Shown: piece by piece, positions 28,318 through 36,953 of the stretch
How the letters are laid out: every line of letters starts with the position of its first letter
How positions within the stretch are numbered: the first letter of the stretch is position 1
Origin: JALORV01 sp963712485
Lineage (GTDB): Bacteria; Pseudomonadota; Gammaproteobacteria; Burkholderiales; Burkholderiaceae_F
Direction of reading: 5' to 3'
Length of the DNA stretch: 64,000 bases
Assembly: GCA_963712485.1 (NCBI GenBank)
Contig: CAVQID010000027.1
Location: forward strand, 1 to 64,000
Translations under genes and position numbers: made by a program
Notes under the pieces: generated by a model
Database searches by the model: none
The model's input: only the letters and a program-made list of their open reading frames with translations
Told to the model about the DNA's origin: nothing

Positions 28318-28644
28318 ATGAAACCCTTGTCCTTCGCTCTGTTGGTAACGCTGGCCGCAGGACCGATCGCTGCCCGAGCGCACGATGGTCCGACGGCTCT
28401 GCCGCAAACGGCAGACAGCCTCGACACTCCGTCGCTGGTACTTACGTCGCAAGGTGTTCGGCGCCAAGCGCCAACACCGGTCAGCGGCAAATCCAGCCCG
28501 CCGCAGTCGGACGTAGGACAACGGGTCTGGTCGCCGGTGCGGTCCACGCTGTTGGAGCTGGTCGGCGCCATTGCCTGTACATCTATGTTTGCGCTGCGTC
28601 CCGATACCCAAGGCACCGACCCCGCTGCCTCGGCCGGGCGGTGA
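28318..28644 (+). CDS. small exported protein of unknown function
   Basis: This is a 108-residue protein starting at ATG 28318 with a signal peptide (MKPLSFALLVTLAAGPIAARA). The mature region includes TPSLVLTSQGVRRQAPTP and later a hydrophobic stretch (LLELVGAIACTSMFAL). The protein at 30559 has a related TPSLVFTRQGAERLAAP block followed by a hydrophobic segment, so the two may be diverged members of one small family. No family name is known to me. Confidence 0.55.
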   Translation: MKPLSFALLVTLAAGPIAARAHDGPTALPQTADSLDTPSLVLTSQGVRRQAPTPVSGKSSPPQSDVGQRVWSPVRSTLLELVGAIACTSMFALRPDTQGTDPAASAGR

Positions 28645-28832
28645 GTCAGGGCGCAGCAAGGTCTGCAAGTCCCCCGACGACTGTTCATGGTGGATGTATC
28701 CGTAACCCTGAACATCGCACGCTGTTCAGCAGAGCCCGGCCAGTAGCCCCCGTCGCCAGTAGTCCCTTAGAGTTCGCAAGTGCGGACATAAATCGCGTTA
28801 TGGACTTACGGGTCGTCTGACGGGTTGGGCGC

Positions 28833-29270
28833 GTGAAACACTTCATCTTTGACTTCTCCGAGGGAAGCCGAGAACAGGCCGCCTCTTTTCTCCGCGCGGG
28901 AATGTGGGCGCTCGGACAGGAAGAGCGTCATTGCAACTCGCTTGTTCCCGGCGATCTGATCCTGATCCATGTCGCCAGGCCCCGGTGCGAGTTCATCGGC
29001 CGTGCCGAACTTGCGACCGCCTTCCGCGACTGGACAGCTTCGAAGTCCGAGGCGTGCCCTGACGGTCGGCCAAGCGGCGTGTTATTGAGTGACGTCGAAG
29101 AATGGCCTCATGCCGTGGCGCTGGATGTCGCTGTGCACCGGATCGATCCGACAGCGTCGAACCCATACGTTCAGCGGAACGCAGCAGGCTTCCGATCGGG
29201 CATCGTACTGATTACTGCCGAGGAATACGCCACCGTCGTGGCTCTCAGCCGCGAAGCTCGGCAGACATAG
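28833..29270 (+). CDS. EVE/PUA-like domain protein
   Basis: This is a 145-residue protein from GTG 28833. The pattern MKHFIFDFSEGSREQAASFL, GDLILIHVARPRCEFIGRAELATAF and the late FRSGIVLITAEEYATVVAL resembles the beta-barrel fold of EVE/PUA-like domains, which bind modified nucleic-acid bases. The match is by pattern, and I rate the family as probable only. It sits alone in the decayed region. Confidence 0.5.
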   Translation: MKHFIFDFSEGSREQAASFLRAGMWALGQEERHCNSLVPGDLILIHVARPRCEFIGRAELATAFRDWTASKSEACPDGRPSGVLLSDVEEWPHAVALDVAVHRIDPTASNPYVQRNAAGFRSGIVLITAEEYATVVALSREARQT

Positions 29271-29385
29271 TCGACTGTCGGCCAGAATCGGTCGCTACCA
29301 GGAATCGTCCAGAGCGCCTATTGGCGGACCGAAGCCTCTAGGGTCACAATTTCCAGTCCATACTAAGGCATGGAGGTGCGCGGGC

Positions 29386-29862
29386 ATGCCAACCACGATT
29401 CGGTTCGTCAGTTTGTCTGCCTTCTTTGGTGTGCTGCTTGTCGCCGTTGCACCCGCTTCTGCGCAGCTCTACAAGTGGGTCGATGCCAATGGTGTCGTCA
29501 ACTATGGCGACTGGCCTCCGGATGGTGTCAAGTTGCAGGCTGTCGGCGGCGGCACTGTCAGTTCGGTGTCGTACCGAGCACTAGTGGCCTCGTCTGCGCG
29601 CGCGCCGGAGGCGTCACGCAGCGCCTCGCGTACAGCCGGTTCAGGCGTCAAGGTGCGCACTGAAAACTCACGGTCGACAACAGAGGCCACGCCCTCTGAC
29701 CCCAATATCGTCGACACCTATGCCCCCTACTACGAGTACGGTCGAAGACCGGCCGCGGCGGTGGTAGCAGCCGAGCGGCGGCCAGTTGATGTGCAGGTCG
29801 CCAGGCCCATGTTGCCGATCGACCCTGGAATTGCAGACATGCCGCTGCGTCCGCGCAGATGA
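29386..29862 (+). CDS. DUF4124 domain exported protein
   Basis: This is a 158-residue protein from ATG 29386 with a signal peptide ending PASAQ. Immediately after it is LYKWVDANGVVNYGDWPPDG, the DUF4124 signature (a short beta motif reading KWVDxxGxxxYxDxPP). The rest is low-complexity Ser/Ala/Arg. DUF4124 proteins are common in beta- and gammaproteobacteria, and their role is unknown. A second DUF4124-like protein is at 50078. Confidence 0.8.
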   Translation: MPTTIRFVSLSAFFGVLLVAVAPASAQLYKWVDANGVVNYGDWPPDGVKLQAVGGGTVSSVSYRALVASSARAPEASRSASRTAGSGVKVRTENSRSTTEATPSDPNIVDTYAPYYEYGRRPAAAVVAAERRPVDVQVARPMLPIDPGIADMPLRPRR

Positions 29863-29991
29863 CGAACTGAGCGCATGCACGGCGTGAGTCGGCCAATTAC
29901 GGACCTAGCGGGGTAGTAGGAGAACTGGCTAGAAGCCGCCTCGGGTGGCGCGCAGAATCCGAGGTCAAGACAACAGCCAGGAGGTCTCGCC

Positions 29992-30414
29992 GTGCCAACC
30001 GTTCAATACCCAGGGGTCTACGTAACAGAAGTGGAAGCAGGCGTGCATCCCATCGAAGGCGTCCCGACGTCGACGGCGGCTCTGATTGGACCTGACTGTC
30101 TTGCAATTCTCCGGGCGCGGATCGAGCGTCTGCCGCCTCGTTGGACGGATGCCAACAGGACTGACCCTGGGATCGCTTTGTTGGAACTGATGGCCTGGAT
30201 CTCCGAGAGCCTGTTGTACCGCGGTGGCCGCATCCCCGATCGAGGTACACGAGCCTTGTCGAGAGTTGCGGCCGCCTCGCTGCAGTCGCTGCAAGGATGT
30301 CGCTTACCAAAGGGGAGCGCACTGAAGCGAGTCGAAGGGTTTGCGGCGCAGGTAGGAACCGATCAGGTTGGCCGCAAACGTCGACAACGCCGCCAGACCG
30401 ACAACAACGGTTGA
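29992..30414 (+). pseudogene. chimeric remnant: tail-sheath N-terminus fused to baseplate fragment
   Basis: The first 33 residues (PTVQYPGVYVTEVEAGVHPIE, then GVPTSTAALIG) are the conserved N-terminus of contractile-tail sheath proteins of phages and extracellular contractile injection systems (PGVYxEEV..RPIxGVxTSTAAFIG). The frame then passes directly into WTDANRTDPGIALLELMAWISESLLYRGGRIPD. This is a conserved block of baseplate J-like/Mup-type proteins (WTDHNPSDPGIxLLELFAWLxExLLYRLxxVPD). The remaining tail is unlike either. An internal deletion in an injection-system or phage-tail locus would produce this in-frame join. It cannot form a working tail. Confidence 0.75.
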
Positions 30415-30558
30415 CGGCCAAAACCGGCTGTGCAGAACCAACCTCCACTGTGCGGCGTAGCGGACATTGCGGTCACCAGGGAGGCGTCCGCAAGCTCGCA
30501 CATTGCGCAAACGGCGGCCGGGTAGCAACATATCTAGGGAGGATGTTGGACGCAGATA

Positions 30559-30978
30559 ATGCGAGCGCTTGCGATCGCCACCTCGGTTCTCTTCCTTACC
30601 GCTCCGGCCGTGGGTTCTTCCCAGAACGCTGACTTGAAGGTCGTCCTGCGAGACTTGCCCGGCGAAGGGACGCCATCATTGGTCTTCACGCGGCAGGGAG
30701 CAGAACGACTTGCTGCTCCGAGGCGCAGCGAGGATATGCAGCAACTTGCCTTCGACCTTGAGGTTCCAGCTTGGTCACGTGGCAAAGCATGGGCCTTGTA
30801 TTACGCCACCCTGATTGCGTGTGGTGCGATGGGCTCCGCCTGCGCTTCGGTGACGGAGGCTTCGACAACCTCCCCGACCCCGCCGGGCCGTGAACCTTGG
30901 CGACTCATAGGCTGCAAGACGCCTCCTGATTGCGAGGACGCCCGCTCGGCGACTCGTGATCTTCAGCTGCCGAAGTAG
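30559..30978 (+). CDS. small exported protein, possible paralogue of the 28318 gene
   Basis: This is a 139-residue protein from ATG 30559 with a signal peptide (MRALAIATSVLFLTAPAVGSS). The block TPSLVFTRQGAERLAAP matches TPSLVLTSQGVRRQAP of the protein at 28318. Both also have a later Ala/Cys-rich hydrophobic segment (here LIACGAMGSACASV). Four or more cysteines in the C-terminal half may form disulfides. Function is unknown. Confidence 0.55.
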   Translation: MRALAIATSVLFLTAPAVGSSQNADLKVVLRDLPGEGTPSLVFTRQGAERLAAPRRSEDMQQLAFDLEVPAWSRGKAWALYYATLIACGAMGSACASVTEASTTSPTPPGREPWRLIGCKTPPDCEDARSATRDLQLPK

Positions 30979-31186
30979 GAGCGAAGGCTAGACCGACTGC
31001 GGCCACTTGCAGACATTCCTACACGCTGGTCGAATTGCCCTTAAGCGGACTTGTACGTACGAGGAATGGGCGAGCTACGGGCCTCAGCAATAGCTGCTGG
31101 ATCGGACGAACAGGTTGTTGAACTGCTCGGAGAGCAGTTGCAGAAGCGCTTGCCGAGCCGAACTGATCCGCAGTGGAGGAACGCAC

Positions 31187-31339
31187 ATGCGCCAGCTACT
31201 GCGGTATTTCGCGCTCGCCCTTCCCTTGTGTGCAATAGGCCAAGCATTCGGCGCCGAGCAGAAGCAGACACTGTGCGAGAAGTTTGCACAGCACGGTGCA
31301 TCCGGAAGAAGCAATGTGGTTGACGAATGTGCTAGCTGA
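31187..31339 (+). CDS. small exported peptide (50 aa)
   Basis: ATG 31187 has a good ribosome site (GTGGAGGAACGCAC). The peptide starts MRQLLRYFALALPLCAIGQA, a signal peptide with cleavage near FGA-EQ, followed by about 28 residues with two cysteines (TLCEKF..VDECAS). No family is recognised. Confidence 0.45.
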   Translation: MRQLLRYFALALPLCAIGQAFGAEQKQTLCEKFAQHGASGRSNVVDECAS

Positions 31340-31530
31340 AGTACGGTCTACCGCACGAGGGTGTTTGACGTTGTTGCGGGGCGGCTCGTTTGTCTTTGCA
31401 TGCTCTCTGCCGAAAGATGCAACTGTCTGAACCGCGGGCTGTACGCGTGCTTTCCTCTCGCGGCAAATAGGCGGCACGTCCCTTCATGACGGCAAATTCA
31501 ACGGCGTTCTGTCCGGGATAGCCGCAAAGC

Positions 31531-32581
31531 TCAGGCCGCCGTGAATGTGGCCGCCACCCCCGGAGCCGGCCCGCTCGATTCCCGTGCCAGCAGCGCGATC
31601 GGCAGGTCTCGCGTCACCGGTCCGACTGCCTCCCCGAGCATGCCCAGAAGCAGCTCGCCCGCGTTCCATCCCACTTCCTCCATGGGGAAGTGCACGGTGG
31701 TGAGCTCGGGCGAAGTCACGCGCGCCAGCGGCATGTCGTCGAAGCCCGTGATCGACAGGTCCGCAGGCACCGCGATGCGCCTGATTCGCGCCTCGTGCAG
31801 TGCGCCGAGCGCGAGCACGTCATTGCCGCAGATGATCGCAGTCGGCGGTTGCGCCGAATGCATCAGTTGGATGAGGCCTTCGGCGCCGCCCTCCAGGGAA
31901 TAGGGGCGCTGTGTCACCCGATCGTCGGGAAGCTTCATGCCGGCTTCCTCGAGCGCCTCGCGCACGCCCGCCAGACGGTCCCGGGCGCGGTCGTTGCCGG
32001 AGACCAGGCCCGCGACCATGGCGATGCGACGGTGTCCGAGCGCGAGCAGGTGGCGCGCGACGAGGCGCCCGGCCTCGCGGTTGTCGAAGCCCACGGTCGG
32101 GCGCCGGCCCTTCGCGCTGCTCCAGGTGAAGACGTGCGGCACCGCGCTCGCGCGAAGCCGCGCGAGCGTCGCCCGCGAATGCTCCTGGCCCACGAGCACC
32201 ACCCCGTCGACGCCGCGGCTGAGCATAGCCTCCAAGGCGCGCGTCTCGGCCGCGGGATTGAACTCGTGGCAGGAAACCAGCAGCACGTAGCCTGAGCGCT
32301 CGAGGCGCCGCTCGAGGCTCATCGTGCTCACCGCGTAGATGGCGTTGTCCAGCGTGGGCAGGATCGAGCCCACGGTGCGGGTCTTGCGCGTGGAGAGGGC
32401 GCGCGCCACCCCATTGGAGACATAGCCCAGGTCGCGCATGGCGGTGCGCACGCGGGCGATGGTGGCGGGTGAGAGTCTTGCTGGGCATCGAGAGGGCGCG
32501 CGATGCGGTCGCCTTGTGCACGCCCGCCCGCCGCGCGACGTCTGCCAGCGTCGCCTTGCCCGGCGCCTTGCGGCTCGCCAT
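31531..32581 (-). CDS. LacI family transcription repressor, one frameshift after the HTH
   Basis: The helix-turn-helix is read from ATG 32581 (KATLADVARRAGVHKATASRA) in one frame. After SKTL near 32465-32478 the frame shifts, and the hinge and sugar-binding core continue to 31531 (MRDLGYVSNGVARALSTRKT, TVGSILPTLDNAIYA, GFDDMPLARVTSPELTTVHF). The core has the periplasmic-binding-protein fold of LacI/GalR repressors. Its start overlaps the stop of the ABC ATPase gene as TGATG, so it is the last gene of the transporter operon. A perfect LacI-type operator before the first gene of that operon is its likely target, giving autorepression lifted by the transported compound. Confidence 0.87.
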
Positions 32582-33696
32582 CAGCATCCCGGCAGCGATG
32601 CCCGCCCGGGCGTGGGCAGCACGTTCATCTCGCTTTTCGCATCGAAGAGGTGCAGCCGCGCGGGGTCGAACGAGAGCCACGCGCGCTGCCCCATGCCGAT
32701 CGCGAGGTCGGCATCGACGATCGCCGACAACATGCGGCCCGCGCACGAGACGTCCACCATCTTCTCGGGGCCGAGGAGCTGCACCATCTGCACCTCGCCT
32801 TCGAGCGCGCCCTGCACGGGCGAAAGCGCGAGCGCGATGTCCTGCGGCCGGATGCCGGCCACCATGTCGGCTCCCAGCGCCGCGTTCGCGAACCGGTTCA
32901 TGCTCGCGACGGGCAACACGAGCGGTGCCTCCCCCGAAGCGCGCAGCCGCCCGGCGGCCGCCGCCACGCCGCGCAGGAAGTTCATCGGCGGACTGCCGAT
33001 GAAGCCCGCGACGAACAGGTTGGCCGGGTGCCCGTAGACCTCCTCGGGGGTCGCGAACTGCTGCACGGTGCCGGCGTGCATCACCGCGATGCGATCGGAC
33101 ATCGTCATCGCCTCGAGCTGGTCGTGGGTGACGTAGACGGTGGTGGTCTCCAGCGCGCGGTGCACACGCTTCAATTCGCCGCGCATCGTGACGCGCAGCT
33201 TTGCGTCGAGGTTGGACAGGGGCTCGTCGAGGAGGAAAAGCCACGGCCGGCGCACCATGGCGCGTCCGAGCGCCACGCGCTGCCGCTGGCCGCCGGAGAG
33301 CTCGCGCGGCTTCCTCTCCAGCAGGTGGTCGATCTCCAGCACGCGGGCGGCCTCGTGCACGCGCCGCCGGGTCTCTTCGACGGGCGTCCGCCGCACGCGC
33401 AGCCCGTAGGCAATGTTGTGGAACACGTCCATGTTCGGATAGAGCGCGTAGTTCTGGAACACCATCGCGATGTCGCGCGCCCCTGGCGACAGGTGGCCGA
33501 TGGCGCGATCGCCGTGCCAGATCTCGCCCGAGGTGGGCGTCTCCAGGCCCGAGAGGATGCGCAGCAGCGTGGTCTTGCCGCAGCCGCTCGGCCCCACGAG
33601 CGTGATGAACTCGCGCTCGCTGAATTCCAGGCTCACGGCGCGCAGCACCTCGGTCTTGCCGAAGCGCTTGGTGATGTTGTCGATCCGGATCGTCAC
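32581..33696 (-). CDS. ABC transporter ATPase, MalK/UgpC type
   Basis: This is a 371-residue protein with an intact frame from GTG 33696. Walker A is GPSGCGKTT (residues 35-43), the Q-loop is VFQNYALYPNMDV, the signature is LSGGQRQRV (133-141), Walker B is FLLDEPLSNLD and the H-loop is VYVTHDQLEA. The C-terminal third is a TOBE/MOP-type regulatory domain, as in carbohydrate importers. The GTG start overlaps the true stop of permease 2 closely, and the stop overlaps the LacI start. It energises uptake with the two permeases and the binding protein upstream. Confidence 0.95.
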   Translation of the reverse strand: MTIRIDNITKRFGKTEVLRAVSLEFSEREFITLVGPSGCGKTTLLRILSGLETPTSGEIWHGDRAIGHLSPGARDIAMVFQNYALYPNMDVFHNIAYGLRVRRTPVEETRRRVHEAARVLEIDHLLERKPRELSGGQRQRVALGRAMVRRPWLFLLDEPLSNLDAKLRVTMRGELKRVHRALETTTVYVTHDQLEAMTMSDRIAVMHAGTVQQFATPEEVYGHPANLFVAGFIGSPPMNFLRGVAAAAGRLRASGEAPLVLPVASMNRFANAALGADMVAGIRPQDIALALSPVQGALEGEVQMVQLLGPEKMVDVSCAGRMLSAIVDADLAIGMGQRAWLSFDPARLHLFDAKSEMNVLPTPGRASLPGC

Positions 33697-33697
33697 G

Positions 33698-34605
33698 TCA
33701 GCCCTTCACGGCGCCGGCGCCGAAACCGGCCACGAGGTGGCGCTGCAGCAGCATGAAGAGGACCGCCATCGGCACCGTCATCAGCACGGCGGAGGCCATC
33801 ATCAGCCCCCAGTCGACGTGAACGCCCTCGAAGAAGAGCATCACCCCGACGGTGAGGGGGTAGTGCTCCACGGTGTTCATGAAGACCCGCGCGAAGAGGT
33901 AGTCGTTCCACGACACGATCATCGAGAAGATCGCCGCCGCGATGATGCCCGGCAGGGCCGAGGGCAGGACGACCTCCCAGAAGACGCGCAGCCGGCTCGC
34001 CCCGTCGATGAGGGCCGCCTCCTCCAGCTCCACCGGGATCGCCGCGGAAGAACGCCCACAGCAACCACATGCAGAAGGGCAGCGTCGTGGACACGTATCC
34101 CAGAGTGAGGCTCCAGAGCGAGTCAGTGAGGCCGAGGTTGGTCATGACGATGAAGAGGGGGAAGACCAGGATGATCGACGGCACCATGTAGCCGAGCAGG
34201 CTGAAGTACGGCACCGCCATGCGGTAGCGATAGCGGAAGCGCGTGACGCTGTACGCGGCGAGCGTGCTGATCACGATGCTGATGATGGTGCTGCCGACGC
34301 TCACCAGCACGCTGTTGCCGAACCAGCCGAGGAAGTACTGGGGCGGTGCGGTGCTGGGCTGGTAGTCGGCCGAGCCGCCGCCGAAGTACTGCGACTTGCC
34401 GGTGAGCAGGTGGCGGTAGTTCTCCAGGGTGGGAGCATGCGGGATCATCGTCGGCGGGGCCGAGAGCTCCTGTTTGGGCTTGAGCGAGGTCGACAGCGCC
34501 CACATGAGGGGAAAGCAGATGACGAGCGTGATCGCGACCAGCGCCGCGTAGGCCGCCGCGAGGCCGGCCCAGCGGATCGCGCCGCACGCGCTGCATCGGA
34601 GTCAT
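33698..34605 (-). pseudogene. ABC sugar permease 2 (MalG/CarQ type), two frameshifts
   Basis: Three pieces in different frames rebuild one permease of about 300 residues. They are an N-terminus from ATG 34605 (MTPMQRV, then IRWAGLAAAYAALVAITLVIC after a shift near 34580), a middle (FPLMWALSTSLKPKQELSAPP, VLVSVGSTIISIVISTLAAY, MVPSIILVFPLFIVMT), and a C-terminus after a shift near 34043. The C-terminus holds the EAA loop ELEEAALIDGASRLRVFWEVVLP, followed by PGIIAAAIFSMIVSWNDY. The EAA loop contacts the ATPase. The ATG overlaps the stop of permease 1 as ATGA. All motifs are conserved, so the shifts may be sequence errors. Confidence 0.87.
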
Positions 34606-35498
34606 GCGTCCTCCCGGAAACGGAAGAGGCGGATATAGAGGATGCTGCCGAGGAAGAGCATCGCCATCATGATCACGCCCGTGGCCGCACCCGCGCCCAT
34701 GCGCAGGTTGGCGATCGACTGCTCGAACGAATAGATCGCGAGGTTGTAGGTCGAGGTGCCCGGGCCGCCGCGCGTGAGGAGGTAGATCTCCTCGAACTTG
34801 TTGAACGTCCAGATGGTGCGGAACACCACCACCACCGCCAGCACCTCGGCCAGCTGCGGCAGCGTGATGTCGGTGAAGCGGCGCAGCACGCCCGCGCCGT
34901 CCACGCGCGCGGCGTCGTAGAGCTCGGTGGGCACCGTCTGGAGTCGCGCGAGCACGCAGATGGTCACGAACGGCGTGTACTTCCAGACGTTCAGCATGAT
35001 GGTCGACAGCATTGCCATGTCCGGGGTGGACAGCCAGTAGATGTTCGCGTCGATCAGACCGGCGCCGCGCAGCACCTGGTTCACGATGCCGATCTCGGGG
35101 TTCAGCATCCACTGCCAGCAGAGCGCGATCACCACGGTCGGCACGATGTAGGGAAAGAGCAGCAGCCCGCGGAAGATCGAGATCCCGCGCAGCGGCAGGT
35201 GCAGCAGCAGCGCGAGCCCCACGCCGATCACCGTCTGCAGGACGATGGACGTGAAGGTCCAGTACGCCGCATTGCCCATCGACGACCAGAACAGCGGGTC
35301 GCGCAGCACGGTCTCGAAGTTGGCGAGGGCCGCGAAGCGCTGCGCGTCCGGGTTGAGCGGATCGATGTAGTAGAAGGCCATCCGGACGCTCTCCAGCACC
35401 GGATAGACCATGAACACCAGCGCCGCGACGACGAAGGGCGCGATGAAGGCGAGGCCGATGCGGTTGTCCGCCGACCGCCAGTGCGCCGGTTTCTGCAT
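34602..35498 (-). CDS. ABC sugar permease 1 (MalF/UgpA type)
   Basis: This is a 298-residue intact integral membrane protein with about six spans (first at IGLAFIAPFVVAALVFMVYPV). The EAA motif region is ELYDAARVDGAGVLRRFTDITLP, which docks on the ATPase. Other blocks are LLLFPYIVPTVVIALCWQWML and IWTFNKFEEIYLLTRGGP. It pairs with permease 2, which begins within its stop codon. It lies 42 bases after the binding-protein gene. Confidence 0.94.
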   Translation of the reverse strand: MQKPAHWRSADNRIGLAFIAPFVVAALVFMVYPVLESVRMAFYYIDPLNPDAQRFAALANFETVLRDPLFWSSMGNAAYWTFTSIVLQTVIGVGLALLLHLPLRGISIFRGLLLFPYIVPTVVIALCWQWMLNPEIGIVNQVLRGAGLIDANIYWLSTPDMAMLSTIMLNVWKYTPFVTICVLARLQTVPTELYDAARVDGAGVLRRFTDITLPQLAEVLAVVVVFRTIWTFNKFEEIYLLTRGGPGTSTYNLAIYSFEQSIANLRMGAGAATGVIMMAMLFLGSILYIRLFRFREDA

Positions 35499-35540
35499 GG
35501 GAAGGGCGCGCCGGCGGCGAAGGGCCGCCGGCGCCGGGCC

Positions 35541-36929
35541 TCAGATGACCAGCGAGAAGTGCTCCTTGCGCACGGATTCGAGCTCCTTCGCGCCCCACTT
35601 GGCGGCGTCGGCGGGCTTCATGTTGTCGATCACCACCTTCTGCACGGTCTGCGCGAGAATGGCGCGCCCGTGGACGATGCCCGCCAGCGGGTTCACGCCG
35701 GCCAGGAGTTCGTTTGCGGTGCTGCTCGAGTACTTGAGCGAGTCCACGTAGTAGGTGTTGATGGTGCGCTTCTTGGTCTCGTAGAACGGGTGGGTCTGCA
35801 GCGCCGGATCCGCCGCGACGTCCTTGTAGACCGGCGACACGTTCGGCACCAGCGAATGGCAGTAGCGCACCGGCCAGACCTTGGAGGTCTGGTAGTACGC
35901 GAGCGCGGCCTTCACCTCCTTGATGTACGGGTTGTTCGCCTTGGGGATGCACCAGCCCTGGAAGTCGTTCCAGTTCGAGCGGTTGCCCGTCTTCGGGTGG
36001 CGCGCGTGGTTGTAGGACTCGAGGTTCTTGAAGATCTCCTTGTTCTCGTCCCAGACGCGGCCGTACGGGCGGCCCCAGTAGAACGCCATCGCTGCCTTGC
36101 CGGTCGCAATGGAGTCGACCACCTCGAGGAAGCTGTTGCCGACCGCCCCCTTGGGCATGTAGGGCAGCAGCGCTTTCACGTACTCGAGAGCCTCGACCGT
36201 GGCGGGGCTGTCGAACACGACCTCGAACTGCTTCGAGGCGTCGAACATGCGCCCGCCCGCGCTGTGCAGCAGCGCGGCGAAGTGGTAGTCGGTGCACAGG
36301 TTGCGGCCGAGCGCGAGCGAGATGCCCGCCGTGTCCTTCTTCTTCTCGGTGATCGTCTGCGCGGCCTTGAGCAGGTCGTTCCAGTCCCACTTGTCGGGAT
36401 CGCCCAGCCCGAGCTCGTTCACGATGTCCTGGCGGACGATCAGCAGGTGCGGCTGGTGGTGCGCGGGCAGCACGTACTGCTTGCCCTTCCACGCGCCCCA
36501 GTATTCCCACTTCGCCCCGTCGATCAGGCGGTTCTTGCCGACCTTCGCGACCACGTCGTCGAGCGGCTCGAGCAGGCCCTGCGCCATCAGCTGCATCGCG
36601 ATCGGGGACTCGACGCTGATGCAGTTGGCGGGCCGGCGCGCGGCGAGGTCGGTCATGAGCTTCACGTACACGCTGTCCCAGGAAAGCGACTCGATCTGGA
36701 ACTTGAGCCCCGGCGCGGACTTCGCGGCCCATTCGTTCATCCCGTCGACGGCCACGCCGCCGTAGGGCCCCGGCTCGCCCCAGACGCGCACCGTGCCGGT
36801 GGCCGACGACTTCGCCTGGGCAAAGGCGGGCAGCGCGGGCGCGAGCGTGCCCGCGGCGGCGCCGCCGGCAAGCACGGAAAGGTCTTCGAGGAACTTGCGG
36901 CGTGAGCGTCCTGCGTTGTTGTCGTCCAT
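35541..36929 (-). CDS. extracellular solute-binding protein with Tat signal
   Basis: This is a 462-residue protein. I chose ATG 36929 because TGAGGAGGACAGGA lies just before it. The N-terminus has the twin-arginine motif SRRKFLEDLSVLAGGAAAG and an AFAQA cleavage site. The mature part has the carbohydrate-binding-protein cluster 1 pattern, with MTDLAARRPANCIS, WEYWGAWKGKQYVLPAHHQ and AMAFYWGRPYGR. It captures the substrate in the periplasm for the two permeases. The ligand is unknown; the adjacent HisD-family dehydrogenase suggests a polyol-like compound. Confidence 0.93.
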   Translation of the reverse strand: MDDNNAGRSRRKFLEDLSVLAGGAAAGTLAPALPAFAQAKSSATGTVRVWGEPGPYGGVAVDGMNEWAAKSAPGLKFQIESLSWDSVYVKLMTDLAARRPANCISVESPIAMQLMAQGLLEPLDDVVAKVGKNRLIDGAKWEYWGAWKGKQYVLPAHHQPHLLIVRQDIVNELGLGDPDKWDWNDLLKAAQTITEKKKDTAGISLALGRNLCTDYHFAALLHSAGGRMFDASKQFEVVFDSPATVEALEYVKALLPYMPKGAVGNSFLEVVDSIATGKAAMAFYWGRPYGRVWDENKEIFKNLESYNHARHPKTGNRSNWNDFQGWCIPKANNPYIKEVKAALAYYQTSKVWPVRYCHSLVPNVSPVYKDVAADPALQTHPFYETKKRTINTYYVDSLKYSSSTANELLAGVNPLAGIVHGRAILAQTVQKVVIDNMKPADAAKWGAKELESVRKEHFSLVI

Positions 36930-36953
36930 TCCTGTCCTCCTCATTTGGCTGCG

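Noticed and set aside
34123..36732. An 869-codon minus-strand frame overlapping the permeases
   Set aside because: Most of it is out of frame with the recognised permease and binding-protein sequences; only a short piece of the true permease 2 N-terminus lies in it.
33942..36905. A 987-codon open frame on the plus strand
   Set aside because: It is antisense to the binding-protein and permease genes, is Arg/His/Ala-rich with no family motif, and results from high GC codon bias.
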